Source: Companilactobacillus nuruki
Lineage (GTDB): Bacteria > Bacillota > Bacilli > Lactobacillales > Lactobacillaceae
Assembly: GCF_002872255.1 (NCBI RefSeq)
Contig: NZ_NIPR01000061.1
Coordinates: forward strand, 34,978-98,977
DNA: 64,000 nt
Reading direction: 5' to 3'
Shown one piece after another: positions 16,422-25,593 of the stretch. The number at the start of each line of letters is the position of its first letter. Positions within the stretch are counted from its first letter, which is position 1. The position numbers were made by a program, and so were the translations under genes. A model generated the notes under the pieces. That model did not search any database. It was not told where the DNA came from and worked only from the letters and a program-made list of their open reading frames with translations.

Positions 16422-17114
16422 ATGAAGAATACAATTTTAATTATTGAGGACGAGCGCAGCCTCTCTAGTTATGTCAGTAAAGAATTACAATTTGAAGACT
16501 TTGACACAATTATTGCTAATGATGGTGTTGAGGCTTTGGACCTCTATGAAAAACATCAAAACGATCTACTATTGATTCTATTGGACTGGATGTTACCAAA
16601 ACTTGATGGTATGGAGGTACTTCGTCGTATCAGAAAGCATGATCAAGTACCAGTTATTGTTATGACAGCTAGAGATTATGTTGGTGACAAAGTTGCTGGT
16701 CTTGATAACGGTGCTGATGACTATATCACCAAACCATTTGAGATCGAAGAACTCTTAGCTCGTGTTCGGGTCATCAAACGTCGGGCTGAAAACATGTCCG
16801 AACCAGATCAAACATATCAAGTGGCTGACTTAGTTTTAAATACCAAGTCACATCAAGTAACCCGTGATAAAAGAAGTATTCAACTAACCCGCCGTGAGTA
16901 TGATCTATTATTATTTTTCTTGCAACATACAGGACAAGTATTCACTCGTGACGAACTATTAGATAACGTTTGGGGAGAAGATTTTTTAGGTCAACAAAAC
17001 GTTGTTGATGTTTATGTTGGCTATTTACGGAATAAAGTTGATGGCAAAGAAAATAAACCTTTGATTCAAACAATTCGTGGTGTTGGATATTCGCTAGAGG
17101 ATATAACAGAATGA
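16422..17114 (+). CDS. OmpR/PhoB-family response regulator
   Basis: 230 aa from the ATG at 16422 (GGAG upstream; an in-frame TTG at 16416 is less likely). Receiver domain 1-115 with acidic pocket IIEDE, phospho-acceptor Asp55 (LLDWMLPKLDG), Thr in VMTA and Lys104 (ITKPF). C-terminal winged helix (about 130-228) ends RGVGYSLE. It should bind DNA when phosphorylated by the kinase encoded next (4-nt overlap). Target genes are not evident; the AMP-ligase/ABC locus lies downstream but behind a repeat element. Confidence 0.92.
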   Translation: MKNTILIIEDERSLSSYVSKELQFEDFDTIIANDGVEALDLYEKHQNDLLLILLDWMLPKLDGMEVLRRIRKHDQVPVIVMTARDYVGDKVAGLDNGADDYITKPFEIEELLARVRVIKRRAENMSEPDQTYQVADLVLNTKSHQVTRDKRSIQLTRREYDLLLFFLQHTGQVFTRDELLDNVWGEDFLGQQNVVDVYVGYLRNKVDGKENKPLIQTIRGVGYSLEDITE

Positions 17115-18484
17115 ACAAATCCCTCTCTTATCAAGAGCTAATCAGTAATGCCATCAAAAAGCTAGTCATTATTATTACCCTTTCAATCAGTGCTTTGATT
17201 CTAATTGTCGTTGGTGTACAACAGTACTTACAAACTGTACATGAATCTCAAGGTCAAATGATGAGTCTCTATCGTTCAAATATTGATGATATACCTAGTT
17301 TCATTCACTGGAATACCCAAAACAATCGTCACACCAAACAAAATACTATTATCAGTGTTAAAACCAATGATACTTCGATCACAGCCTCATCCAATAGAAT
17401 GGGACAAAAGGTTTTGACTACTAGTTCATCCGCCAAATTCATCAATCAAAAAAAGATTAAACTAGGTAAAAATATCGTTTACGTTCCAGGTCGGGGACTC
17501 TTTATCTATAACAGTATGAAAGATAACGATACAACCTATAAAATATGGGTCAGCCTTAATCGCTTGATCAATAGTATGGTTTTACTTCTGATCATAATAA
17601 GTTTTATAACTTTCATCACCTTAGGCTTCGGAACTTGGTGGGCACAACGTCTTGCTACCCAACTTAGCGCTCCTAGTATTCAATTGGCAAGTGAAGCCCG
17701 GAATATTATTAAAGATGCCGAGGTAGATCAACCTACCCTGACTGTTCCTAGTAGCCCTCAAGAAATAAATGAATTGGGCAATGCCTTCAATGAATTATTA
17801 AAGGCCCAAAATCAGAGATTACAACGAGAAAGAGACTTTGTTTCCAATGCTTCACATGAATTGAAGACTCCCATTGCTGCTATCCGTGGAAATCTAAATC
17901 TAATCAAACGACATGGCGATAAACATCCGGATGTTATCCCTGAATCACTCGAATATATTGATGAAGAATCATCGCGTATGCAAAATCTAATTGAAAACTT
18001 ACTTCATTTATCACGAGCCGATAGAACTGATCTAATATTGGAAGACGTTAACTTGTCTGAGAGCGTCAACCGAATTGGCAAACAATATCAAACTACGATT
18101 GCCCCGGAATTAAAGTTAGATATTGCTGAGAATATTCATATTAGAGGTAATGAGGACACACTTAAACAGATTATTGTGGCTCTACTAGATAATGCTCATA
18201 AGTATTCCCCTGCCAATTCAACGATTGAACTAAATTTGAAGAAAAACAATGGTCAAATTCAATTAGACGTTAAAGATCAAGGTCCTGGCATCCCTGAAGA
18301 TCAAAAGAATTTGATCTTTCAACGATTCTATCGCGTTGATACCTCTCATTCTAGTGATATCAAAGGTAGTGGCTTAGGATTATCAATAGTTTCACAATTG
18401 GTTAAATTAAATAATGCTCAAATAAAAGTTTTAGATAATACTCCTCGAGGTAGTATCTTCAGAATTACATTTTTGGAGGATTAG
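17111..18484 (+). CDS. Membrane sensor histidine kinase
   Basis: 457 aa. Two membrane helices (about 18-38 and 153-175) enclose an extracellular domain of ~115 residues; a HAMP segment follows, then HisKA with phospho-acceptor His249 (SNASHELKTP), N box around Asn360 (ALLDNAHKYSP), G1 GPGIPEDQ, F box and G2 GSGLGLSIV. It pairs with the response regulator just upstream. The extracellular domain carries no motif I recognise, so the signal is unknown. The overall build resembles the ArlS/CssS group of Firmicute kinases. Confidence 0.92.
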   Translation: MNKSLSYQELISNAIKKLVIIITLSISALILIVVGVQQYLQTVHESQGQMMSLYRSNIDDIPSFIHWNTQNNRHTKQNTIISVKTNDTSITASSNRMGQKVLTTSSSAKFINQKKIKLGKNIVYVPGRGLFIYNSMKDNDTTYKIWVSLNRLINSMVLLLIIISFITFITLGFGTWWAQRLATQLSAPSIQLASEARNIIKDAEVDQPTLTVPSSPQEINELGNAFNELLKAQNQRLQRERDFVSNASHELKTPIAAIRGNLNLIKRHGDKHPDVIPESLEYIDEESSRMQNLIENLLHLSRADRTDLILEDVNLSESVNRIGKQYQTTIAPELKLDIAENIHIRGNEDTLKQIIVALLDNAHKYSPANSTIELNLKKNNGQIQLDVKDQGPGIPEDQKNLIFQRFYRVDTSHSSDIKGSGLGLSIVSQLVKLNNAQIKVLDNTPRGSIFRITFLED

Positions 18485-18553
18485 TTATAGATTCTGTTCA
18501 GGTTATATATAGTGTATGCCACACTAGAACCATTCTAAATTCTTAAATATATG

Positions 18554-18627
18554 AAAATAGTCTGTATTGACACCAACCATGTTCTTTTTATACATGGCTG
18601 ATAATCAATTCAGACTATTTATTTTGT
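18554..18627. repeat. Dispersed palindromic intergenic element, copy C
   Basis: AAATAGTCTGTATTGACACC ... AATCAATTCAGACTATTTATTTTG, with internal CCATGT/ACATGG pairing. Shares both arms with copies A and B. It follows the histidine kinase gene and probably terminates it. Confidence 0.75.
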
Positions 18628-18776
18628 CCATACTAACAACTTGAAACAAAAATCGAAATCGCCTCAACCATGAAATTTTTATAGAAACCAAACTCATATG
18701 AGATAACTCTAAGAATTTCTTATATAAACCTTATCGAAACCCAGTAGTTACTCTTTGACCATCCTTGTAAACTATG

Positions 18777-18867
18777 GTTATTCAATCGAAAGGAATTAAG
18801 GAGCTGGATGAAATTCTTCATTTGTTTTCATACAAAATAATTTCTGCTCCGCTCTTTGGTGAATAAC
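18777..18867 (+). promoter_or_regulatory. Long-range hairpin over the AMP-ligase start region
   Basis: GTTATTCA (18777-18784) can pair with TGAATAAC (18860-18867), and GGAGC (18800-18804) with GCTCC (18846-18850). The outer stem covers the translation initiation region of the AMP-ligase gene; the inner stem uses the ribosome binding site of the mini-ORF. This would let translation of one affect the other. Confidence 0.4.
18808..18840 (+). CDS. Candidate 10-residue leader peptide
   Basis: ATG at 18808 is preceded by AAGGAGCTGG, a far better ribosome binding site than that of the downstream AMP-ligase gene. It encodes MKFFICFHTK and stops at 18840, 28 nt before the ligase ATG. Its position inside the hairpin at 18777-18867 suggests an upstream regulatory ORF. 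Coding status is inference only. Confidence 0.35.
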   Translation: MKFFICFHTK

Positions 18868-18868
18868 T

Positions 18869-20371
18869 ATGTCAGAACTTACAAATAGATTACAACAACA
18901 ACTCATTGCCGGTGCTACTCGTCCTTTGATGCAAGATGCAAACCAACATTGGTACACAGGCAGTGAACTTAATTTAGAAAAAAACGTTTGGAAAAATTAT
19001 TGGAAAAGCAAAGGTATCGGCCATAATGACATCGTCTTAGTCAGTTTAACCAACTCAGTTACTTATACCTTAGTAATTCATAGTCTTTGGGAAATTGGCG
19101 CTATCGTTCAACCAATTAATCCTAAAACTACCGAAATTCAAATCAGTGAACTTGAAGAACAATATCATTATGCTGCTATTATTCTGGATGCTGATTCTAA
19201 AGAAATCAATATTTTAAATTCACTTTTCGCTAACTTACCTCGCCTCACCACTCTTCATGAACCTGAAGTTAAAATTTATATTCGTGACCGACATGTGGCA
19301 CGCCTTATCGAAGAACCTACCGAAGATGAAATTGCTTTGATCATGCATACCTCTGGTACTACTGGTAAGCCAAAGCGTGTTGGATTAACCCATCGTCAAT
19401 TATTGGTCGGTGCTTTCAACGTAATTGACAGTGAGGAATTGTCTGAAACAGATAGCACTTTTATCTTAATGCCAATGTTCCATATTAATGCAATGGTTAT
19501 CTCTAACTTGGCAACGAGATTGTCTAATGGTCAATTACTATTTAGACCTAAATTCAGTGCTCATCTTTTCTGGAAAGAGGTTAGTACTGAGATGGTAACC
19601 TGGGTTTCCTTAACCCCAGCAATCGTAGCTATTCTCTTGCAACGGGAGGAACAGCCAACTAAAAATAATTTACGGTTTCTCCGGACTGCTTCAGCCCCTC
19701 TGTTACCAAGTATCCATCAGGAATTCAAGCAACGTTTCGCAATTCCTTTGATTGAAAGTTATGGTATGACAGAAGCTACCAGTCAAATTGCTCAAAACCC
19801 ATTAGAGGACCCAATTCAAAATACGGTCGGAAAAGTTTTTGGAGTTCAAATCAAAATTTTGGATACTGAAAAAAACGAACTTGGTCCTAACCAAGTCGGT
19901 GAGATAGCCTTAAAAGGTGACAGTATCATCACACATTATTTGGACCCACAGCCAGAAGCATTCCACAAACAATGGCTTTTAACTGGTGATCTGGGTTCCA
20001 TCAACGAAGATGGTTATCTAAGCATCTCCGGTCGCAGTAAAGAAATGATCATTCGTGGTGGCGAAAATGTTAATCCTCTAGCCGTTGAAGATTGTCTTAA
20101 CGTTTTGAAATTCATCCGTGAAATGGCCGTTGTTGGTACACCCGATAAAATTTATGGTGAAAATGTTACCGCAGTGATAGTCCCTAAAGTTTCTAGTCCA
20201 GATCACCGGCACCAATTAGCTCTGTTGAATGAATTAGCCAATGAGCAATTATTACCTGTTGAACGTCCTACTAAATACATTTTTAGTAATCAGTTGCCTA
20301 AGAATGCAACTGGAAAAATTCAACGTACACTTCTAGCTCAGGAAGTAATTCAACAACTAAAGGAGGCCTAG
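18869..20371 (+). CDS. AMP-forming acyl ligase (ANL superfamily), locus 1
   Basis: 500 aa class I adenylate-forming enzyme, which activates a carboxylic acid as acyl-AMP and usually passes it to CoA or another thiol. Seen motifs: P-loop TSGTTGKPKR (161-170), YGMTEAT (298-304), TGDLG (372-376), GRSKEMIIRGGENV hinge (388-401) and catalytic Lys483 (NATGKIQR). The acid-binding region does not match an enzyme I can name. The ABC permease starts 3 nt after the stop, so they are one transcript. A close paralogue lies at 33874-35391. No carrier protein gene is near. Substrate unknown. Confidence 0.88.
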   Translation: MSELTNRLQQQLIAGATRPLMQDANQHWYTGSELNLEKNVWKNYWKSKGIGHNDIVLVSLTNSVTYTLVIHSLWEIGAIVQPINPKTTEIQISELEEQYHYAAIILDADSKEINILNSLFANLPRLTTLHEPEVKIYIRDRHVARLIEEPTEDEIALIMHTSGTTGKPKRVGLTHRQLLVGAFNVIDSEELSETDSTFILMPMFHINAMVISNLATRLSNGQLLFRPKFSAHLFWKEVSTEMVTWVSLTPAIVAILLQREEQPTKNNLRFLRTASAPLLPSIHQEFKQRFAIPLIESYGMTEATSQIAQNPLEDPIQNTVGKVFGVQIKILDTEKNELGPNQVGEIALKGDSIITHYLDPQPEAFHKQWLLTGDLGSINEDGYLSISGRSKEMIIRGGENVNPLAVEDCLNVLKFIREMAVVGTPDKIYGENVTAVIVPKVSSPDHRHQLALLNELANEQLLPVERPTKYIFSNQLPKNATGKIQRTLLAQEVIQQLKEA

Positions 20372-20374
20372 TGG

Positions 20375-21187
20375 ATGCAAAAACCAGTTACTTTACCAAT
20401 TACTGATCAAAAGAGATTCCATTTATCCATTAATAAAATTCTGCCATTCCTAATTCCGGTAATAGTTATTTTATTTTGGCAGGTAAGTAGTACTTTGGGA
20501 TGGTTATCAAGTTCTGTTTTACCATCACCACTAGCTGTTTTACAAGATGGAATCAAACTAACTGCCTCAGGTGAATTACCTAAGAATTTGAGTATTTCAC
20601 TTTATAGAGCCACTGTTGGTTTACTGATCGGTGGTGGAATTGGATTTATTCTAGGATTTATCAACGGGATGTCCAATACATTTAGCTTATTATTCGATTC
20701 TTCGATTCAAATGTTTCGTAACATCCCCCATTTGGCTCTTATCCCGTTAATCATTCTTTGGTTAGGAATCAATGAATCCGCCAAAATTTCACTGGTTGCA
20801 ATCGGAACAATGTTCCCTGTTTACATCAATACGTTCCACGGAATACGTTCGGTTGATCCTGATTTGATCGAGATGGGTAAATCTTATGAATTAACCAAAA
20901 GACAAATGTTTTTCAAAATTATTTTTCCCGCAGCTCTCCCACAAATACTAGTTGGCATTCGCTATGCATTGGGAGTCATGTGGACAACCCTGATCGTTGC
21001 CGAAACTATTTCTGCTAGTTCAGGTATCGGTTATATGGCTAATAACGCTGAAGATTTCATGGATATGGAAACCGTTGTTCTATGTATCGTCGTCTATGCC
21101 GTTTTAGGTAAAATCTCAGATTTAGTTGCCAAGAGCTTCGAAAGTTTGCTCTTAGAATGGCAACATACCGGAAGGAGTAATGCTTAA
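20375..21187 (+). CDS. ABC transporter permease, sulfonate/nitrate/taurine (SsuC/TauC) type
   Basis: 270 aa, about six membrane helices. The EAA loop region EMGKSYELTKRQMFFKIIFPAALPQILVGIRYALG is characteristic of the SsuC/TauC/NrtB group. It forms the membrane part of an importer with the ATPase that starts on its last base. The substrate-binding protein is missing here; a fitting one is encoded at 32897-33874. ATG at 20375 has a GGAGG site (AAGGAGGCC) overlapping the end of the ligase gene. Confidence 0.9.
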   Translation: MQKPVTLPITDQKRFHLSINKILPFLIPVIVILFWQVSSTLGWLSSSVLPSPLAVLQDGIKLTASGELPKNLSISLYRATVGLLIGGGIGFILGFINGMSNTFSLLFDSSIQMFRNIPHLALIPLIILWLGINESAKISLVAIGTMFPVYINTFHGIRSVDPDLIEMGKSYELTKRQMFFKIIFPAALPQILVGIRYALGVMWTTLIVAETISASSGIGYMANNAEDFMDMETVVLCIVVYAVLGKISDLVAKSFESLLLEWQHTGRSNA

Positions 21188-21912
21188 TGAATGATTCAAT
21201 GATCTCAATAAAAAATGTTAATAAAATTTATAATAATCAAACTACCGCTTTACACGATGTCTCTTTAGATATCAAACAAGGAGAGTTTATTGCTTTAGTA
21301 GGGATGAGTGGTGGCGGTAAAAGTACCCTCTTACGTTTAATTGCTGGATTAGAAAAACCTAGTAGTGGTAACGTAACTATTAATTCAACCGATTCTAAGT
21401 CGTTGATGCGAGTAATGTTCCAAGAAGATAGACTTCTTCCCTGGATGTCCGTTTTAGACAATTTATCCTTTGGTTCAAAAGATAAAAATACTAAAGCGCA
21501 TGCCTTGGAACTACTTGAATTAGTTGAATTAAGCGATTATGCCGACCACTATCCTACTCAACTATCTGGTGGTCAAAAACAACGTATCGCTTTAGCACGT
21601 GCCTTGATGACAGACCCGAAGATCCTCTTATTAGATGAACCTTTAGGAGCCTTGGATGCTTTAACAAGACGTAAAATGCAGGATCTGATTCTAGATATTT
21701 GTCAGAAACAAAATCTAACAACTATCTTAGTAACCCATGACGTTGAAGAAGCCGCTCGAATGGCTGACAGAATTATCGTTATGAAAAATTCAACTAATTC
21801 ATACGAAGAGAATTGTCCTAAAAACCGCAACGCTGGCCAAATTGGTATCGTTGCTGATAGGGTTCTTGGTGAAATTCTTGAAGAAAATGAATTGCAAAAA
21901 CAGACTGCTTAA
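21187..21912 (+). CDS. ABC transporter ATP-binding protein, SsuB/TauB type
   Basis: 241 aa. Walker A GMSGGGKST (39-47), Q-loop MFQEDRLLPW, signature LSGGQ (126-130), Walker B ILLLDEP (146-152), D-loop and H-loop VTHDVEEA. The MFQEDRLLPWMSVLDN segment is typical for the nitrate/sulfonate/taurine subfamily. Its start codon shares one base with the permease stop codon (TAATG), so the three genes 18869-21912 form a tightly coupled operon ending in a strong terminator. Confidence 0.92.
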   Translation: MNDSMISIKNVNKIYNNQTTALHDVSLDIKQGEFIALVGMSGGGKSTLLRLIAGLEKPSSGNVTINSTDSKSLMRVMFQEDRLLPWMSVLDNLSFGSKDKNTKAHALELLELVELSDYADHYPTQLSGGQKQRIALARALMTDPKILLLDEPLGALDALTRRKMQDLILDICQKQNLTTILVTHDVEEAARMADRIIVMKNSTNSYEENCPKNRNAGQIGIVADRVLGEILEENELQKQTA

Positions 21913-21913
21913 T

Positions 21914-21953
21914 AAAAAAACTTCCAACAAATTTAATGTTGGAAGTTTTTTGA
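21914..21953 (+). terminator. Rho-independent terminator
   Basis: AAAAAACTTCCAACA / TGTTGGAAGTTTTTT near-perfect stem; usable from both strands between convergent genes. Confidence 0.85.
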
Positions 21954-21968
21954 ACAGGAAGATTTTTA

Positions 21969-24086
21969 TTACTTTTTATAAACTACCGCTATTGGACTTC
22001 CATGTTTAATGCCAGATGTACTAGACTTATTGAATCTACCTAAATCATAATTATCACTATTTGTAATTACATTAATGATTACTGGATCTTTACCTGCAAT
22101 TTTAACCTCATCAATATTCATTTTAGCTATCAAAGTCTCTTCAGTAACCTTTTGACCTTCTTTAACTAAAATTTCAAACGGCTTTCCCTCTAGCTCCACA
22201 GTGTCTAGTCCCAAATGAAGCAAAATCTCAGCCCCACTTAAACTTTTGATACCGATTGCATGTTTAGTAGGAAAAATCGATTCAATTTCTCCTTCAACAC
22301 TAGAATAAATATTCCCATTTATTGGTTCAATTGCAAAACCATCGCCAATCATTTTTTGAGAGAAAACATCATCTTTTAGATTTTCCAATTCAATAAATGT
22401 TCCATCCACGGGTGCAAATAACTGAGATTCGTTTGTTAAAAATTCAGTTTGACTCTCTTTTTCAGAGACTGGTATTGAATTTGATATCTGGTTATCAAAC
22501 ATCTCCCAACCACCATTTTCAATTAAATCATCAACCTCCTCACGAACATTAGTTACATCTGGTCCAATAATAACTTGAACTGCATCTTTATTACGTACAA
22601 CCCCCTTAGCACCGACTTCCATAAATTCATTATCGGTTGCTAAAACATCTGGATTATTAATTGTTAAACGTAATCTGGTAAAACAATTATTTACTGAAGC
22701 TATATTATCAGCCCCACCTAAAAGGTTTATATAGGCACCAGCCGCTGTTCTAAATGGATCATTTGAAATCGTACCTTTTTCCTTAGACTTTTTATTTTTA
22801 AAATCATCTTTAGTAAACATATTCACCATTTCATCATCGGATCTGCCTGGTGTTTTGAAATCAAATTTGAGTATCAAGAATCTAAAGACCACAAAATAAA
22901 TACCAATAAAGATAATTCCAATTACCCATTGAATAACATATGTTTGCCAATGATTTGCCCACATTGGAATATAGTTTTTAGCAGCTATATCAATTAACCC
23001 GGCTGACATATCTCCAGTTACTCCAAAAGCATACATTGTTGTTGCTAAACACGCAGCTAAAAATGCATGAACAAAGAACAATGCTGGTGCAATAAATAGA
23101 AATGTATAATCAAATGGTTCTGTAATACCAGCCAGGGCAGCAGTTAATACACCAGGTATGATAAGTGCTAATAATTTTTTTCTATTCTTAGGAATAGCAG
23201 TTGCATAAAATGCCAAGGCAATACCAGGAATTCCAAAAATATTAGACATACCTTGCATTGCATACCCACCTTCTGGAAATAGTTTAATAAGCGGTGTTGT
23301 TGTAGATGCAAATTGACTAATATGTTTAACCCAATATAGTGTCGTTCCTCCTTCTATAACTGCCGGACCATATTGGAACGGAGCGTAAATAAAATGATGC
23401 AAGCCTACTGGCAACAAGGCCTTCTCAAGAAAAATATACGTGAATACTCCAAAATTACCTGATTTAACCATAAAGTACTGCATTTGTAAAATCCCGTGTT
23501 GGAACATAGGCCAAATCCATACAAAAAGACCCGCTATTGGGATCATCAAGAGAAATCCAATCATTGCAACAAAGGCTGATCCTTGAAATACTCCTAACCA
23601 ATCTGGTAATCTAACGCTAAAATAGCGATTATGTAGCCATACAACTATTCCCGCAATTAAAATTGCACCAATAACTCCTGTATCTAATGTTTTTACCCCG
23701 GCAATAACCTTCAATCCACTAGTTTCTGCTGTTGAATTAATATTTACTCCAAAATTTTTACCAAACATTTGAAGAATTTGATTAACAAAATTATTGAATG
23801 TCATATAAATAACAAATGCTTCAAGTGCTGCTCGTTCTTTTGCTTTATTAGCCAACCCTAATGGCAGACCAATTACAAAGAGAACTTCCATATTATTGAA
23901 TACTGTCCACCCGCCGGCATCGATTATCTTCCAAATTGAAAGCCACGCAGTTCCTGGAGACGCCAACCCTCCAACAATGGCGGGATTGGTGAAGACAGCA
24001 GTTAATCCTACAATAATTCCAGAAAATACAAAAAATACAACGGGTGTAAACATGGCGCCACCAAAACGCTGAAACTTAGCCATCAT
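21969..24086 (-). CDS. PTS alpha-glucoside transporter, IICBA fusion
   Basis: 705 aa. IIC spans ~1-415 (about ten membrane helices, GITEPFDYTFLF near 320-331), IIB ~440-525 with phospho-Cys468 (SVNNCFTRLRLTI) and IIA ~550-705 with His609 and phospho-His624 (EILLHLGLDTVELEG). The IIC type is that of MalB/GlvC/AglA maltose and alpha-glucoside permeases. It imports the sugar as its 6-phosphate, which the GH4 enzyme encoded 18 nt upstream then cleaves. The fusion order C-B-A makes the system independent of separate IIA proteins. Confidence 0.9.
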   Translation of the reverse strand: MMAKFQRFGGAMFTPVVFFVFSGIIVGLTAVFTNPAIVGGLASPGTAWLSIWKIIDAGGWTVFNNMEVLFVIGLPLGLANKAKERAALEAFVIYMTFNNFVNQILQMFGKNFGVNINSTAETSGLKVIAGVKTLDTGVIGAILIAGIVVWLHNRYFSVRLPDWLGVFQGSAFVAMIGFLLMIPIAGLFVWIWPMFQHGILQMQYFMVKSGNFGVFTYIFLEKALLPVGLHHFIYAPFQYGPAVIEGGTTLYWVKHISQFASTTTPLIKLFPEGGYAMQGMSNIFGIPGIALAFYATAIPKNRKKLLALIIPGVLTAALAGITEPFDYTFLFIAPALFFVHAFLAACLATTMYAFGVTGDMSAGLIDIAAKNYIPMWANHWQTYVIQWVIGIIFIGIYFVVFRFLILKFDFKTPGRSDDEMVNMFTKDDFKNKKSKEKGTISNDPFRTAAGAYINLLGGADNIASVNNCFTRLRLTINNPDVLATDNEFMEVGAKGVVRNKDAVQVIIGPDVTNVREEVDDLIENGGWEMFDNQISNSIPVSEKESQTEFLTNESQLFAPVDGTFIELENLKDDVFSQKMIGDGFAIEPINGNIYSSVEGEIESIFPTKHAIGIKSLSGAEILLHLGLDTVELEGKPFEILVKEGQKVTEETLIAKMNIDEVKIAGKDPVIINVITNSDNYDLGRFNKSSTSGIKHGSPIAVVYKK

Positions 24087-24104
24087 ATTCCTTTACCTCC
24101 AAAA

Positions 24105-25436
24105 TTAATGTAGTTCTGGCCAATAATTTCTATTTGCAATAATTAAATCATCAAGTACTAACTTTGCTTTATCGGCAGAAGGAACCGTTTGATTTAAAGT
24201 AAATGCCTGTAGGACTTTTTGATATGATCCTTCAAAGTAACCATCGACCAACAATTTTTCAGCCGCATTCTGTGCTTCCATCAATCCTTTATGAAAATCC
24301 GGGATATTATGACGCATTGAAATTGGTTCTGCACCCTTACGCCCTACATATGCCGGTACCTCGACAGCCGCATCTTCTCGAAGATTTGGTATGGAACCAT
24401 GATTAGGAAGAATTAACATAAATCTTTCATGACTATCATTCAGAATAGAGGTAGCCATATCAACGATATATTGTCCATGTTCACCAAAATCAAAATCCAA
24501 AATATTTCCTTCTTCATTATTTCTGATTTCATTGGCCATATCTTTAGTATGTTTTAAGCGGCCATCCATAACCATATTGGCACGAGTATAGTTAGGATCT
24601 GTTTCATCAACAACGATATCTGGAAAGAAATAATACTCCAAATAGTTATTTGGCAAATAATCTGGAAACAAGTTCAAAATCTTTGACAATTTATTCCAAG
24701 CATCTTGCCAAGATTGATCGCCTTTATTGAATGAAGCAATTTTCATCGGTTTATTCTTTAATTTATCAATTAATTCTGGCATTACATCTCGTTCAAGTGA
24801 TTTATCATAAATTTCCGTGTACCATCCAAAATGATTCAACCCATAATATTGGCAAATCCAATTTTTACGATCGTAACCAAAATTACGAGCCATTGTTTCT
24901 TCAATTGAAATTGTCATATCACATGCATTAATCATATGAGCATCAGGATAAGCTCGCCTAATAGATTCGGCAATCAATGTTTCCGGATTAGTATAATTAA
25001 GGATCCAAGCATCTGGAGCATATTGTTGAACATATCCAACCACTCCCAATAATCCTTTGATAGACCTTAAACCGTATGAAAATCCTCCAACACCACAAGT
25101 TTCTTGACCAACTAATCCATATTTCAAAGGAATCTTCTCATCTTTTTCTCTCATTTCCATACCACCAACTCGAATTTGAGAGAAGACGAAATCACAATCT
25201 GTAAATGCCTCTTTTGGATCTAATGTTGCTAACAATTCGATGTCATCATGACCAGTTATTTTTAACATATATTGAATTATTAGATACATATCTTCATTTC
25301 TTTCTTCATCAATATCATATAAAGTCAATTTGGTCATTGGAAAACGGTCTAGATTATTTAAAACTGCTTGTGTAATACCTGGTGTATAAGTACTTCCACC
25401 ACCTGCGATTGTTACATGCAAATTTGTTTGTTTCAT
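24105..25436 (-). CDS. 6-phospho-alpha-glucosidase, GH4
   Basis: 443 aa GH4 enzyme that hydrolyses maltose-6-phosphate-like substrates using NAD+ and Mn2+ by a redox mechanism. NAD-binding motif IAGGGSTYTPGI (10-21), asparagine loop NYTNPET, metal ligands Cys172 (NACDMTI) and His202 (GLNHFGW). This pattern fits GlvA/MalH rather than the C-terminally different alpha-galactosidases. The gene precedes its PTS, and a cre site and an RpiR regulator lie upstream, so it is probably induced by substrate and repressed by CcpA. Confidence 0.9.
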   Translation of the reverse strand: MKQTNLHVTIAGGGSTYTPGITQAVLNNLDRFPMTKLTLYDIDEERNEDMYLIIQYMLKITGHDDIELLATLDPKEAFTDCDFVFSQIRVGGMEMREKDEKIPLKYGLVGQETCGVGGFSYGLRSIKGLLGVVGYVQQYAPDAWILNYTNPETLIAESIRRAYPDAHMINACDMTISIEETMARNFGYDRKNWICQYYGLNHFGWYTEIYDKSLERDVMPELIDKLKNKPMKIASFNKGDQSWQDAWNKLSKILNLFPDYLPNNYLEYYFFPDIVVDETDPNYTRANMVMDGRLKHTKDMANEIRNNEEGNILDFDFGEHGQYIVDMATSILNDSHERFMLILPNHGSIPNLREDAAVEVPAYVGRKGAEPISMRHNIPDFHKGLMEAQNAAEKLLVDGYFEGSYQKVLQAFTLNQTVPSADKAKLVLDDLIIANRNYWPELH

Positions 25437-25516
25437 TGCGCTTGACCCCCTATAATTAAATTAATTATTTATGAGCACAGTATATAATGTATTTAAACAA
25501 ATTTGTTTGCTTTTTG

Positions 25517-25530
25517 AGTAAGCGTTATCA
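25517..25530. promoter_or_regulatory. CcpA cre site of the alpha-glucoside locus
   Basis: AGTAAGCGTTATCA matches TGWAANCGNTNWCA at all but the first position. It lies between the divergent GH4 and RpiR genes. Confidence 0.65.
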
Positions 25531-25593
25531 TTTTTAATTTTATGAATATTGTTTCATTCTAGTGAAAGGCATTTCATTTTTAGGAGGCATTTT

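Larger units (their letters stand above)
18485..18868 (+). promoter_or_regulatory. Intergenic leader before the AMP-ligase/ABC operon
   Basis: These ~380 bp hold the palindromic element copy C (18554-18627), an AT-rich stretch with no sure promoter, and from 18777 a long-range hairpin enclosing a 10-codon reading frame. No larger gene was found. Confidence 0.5.
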
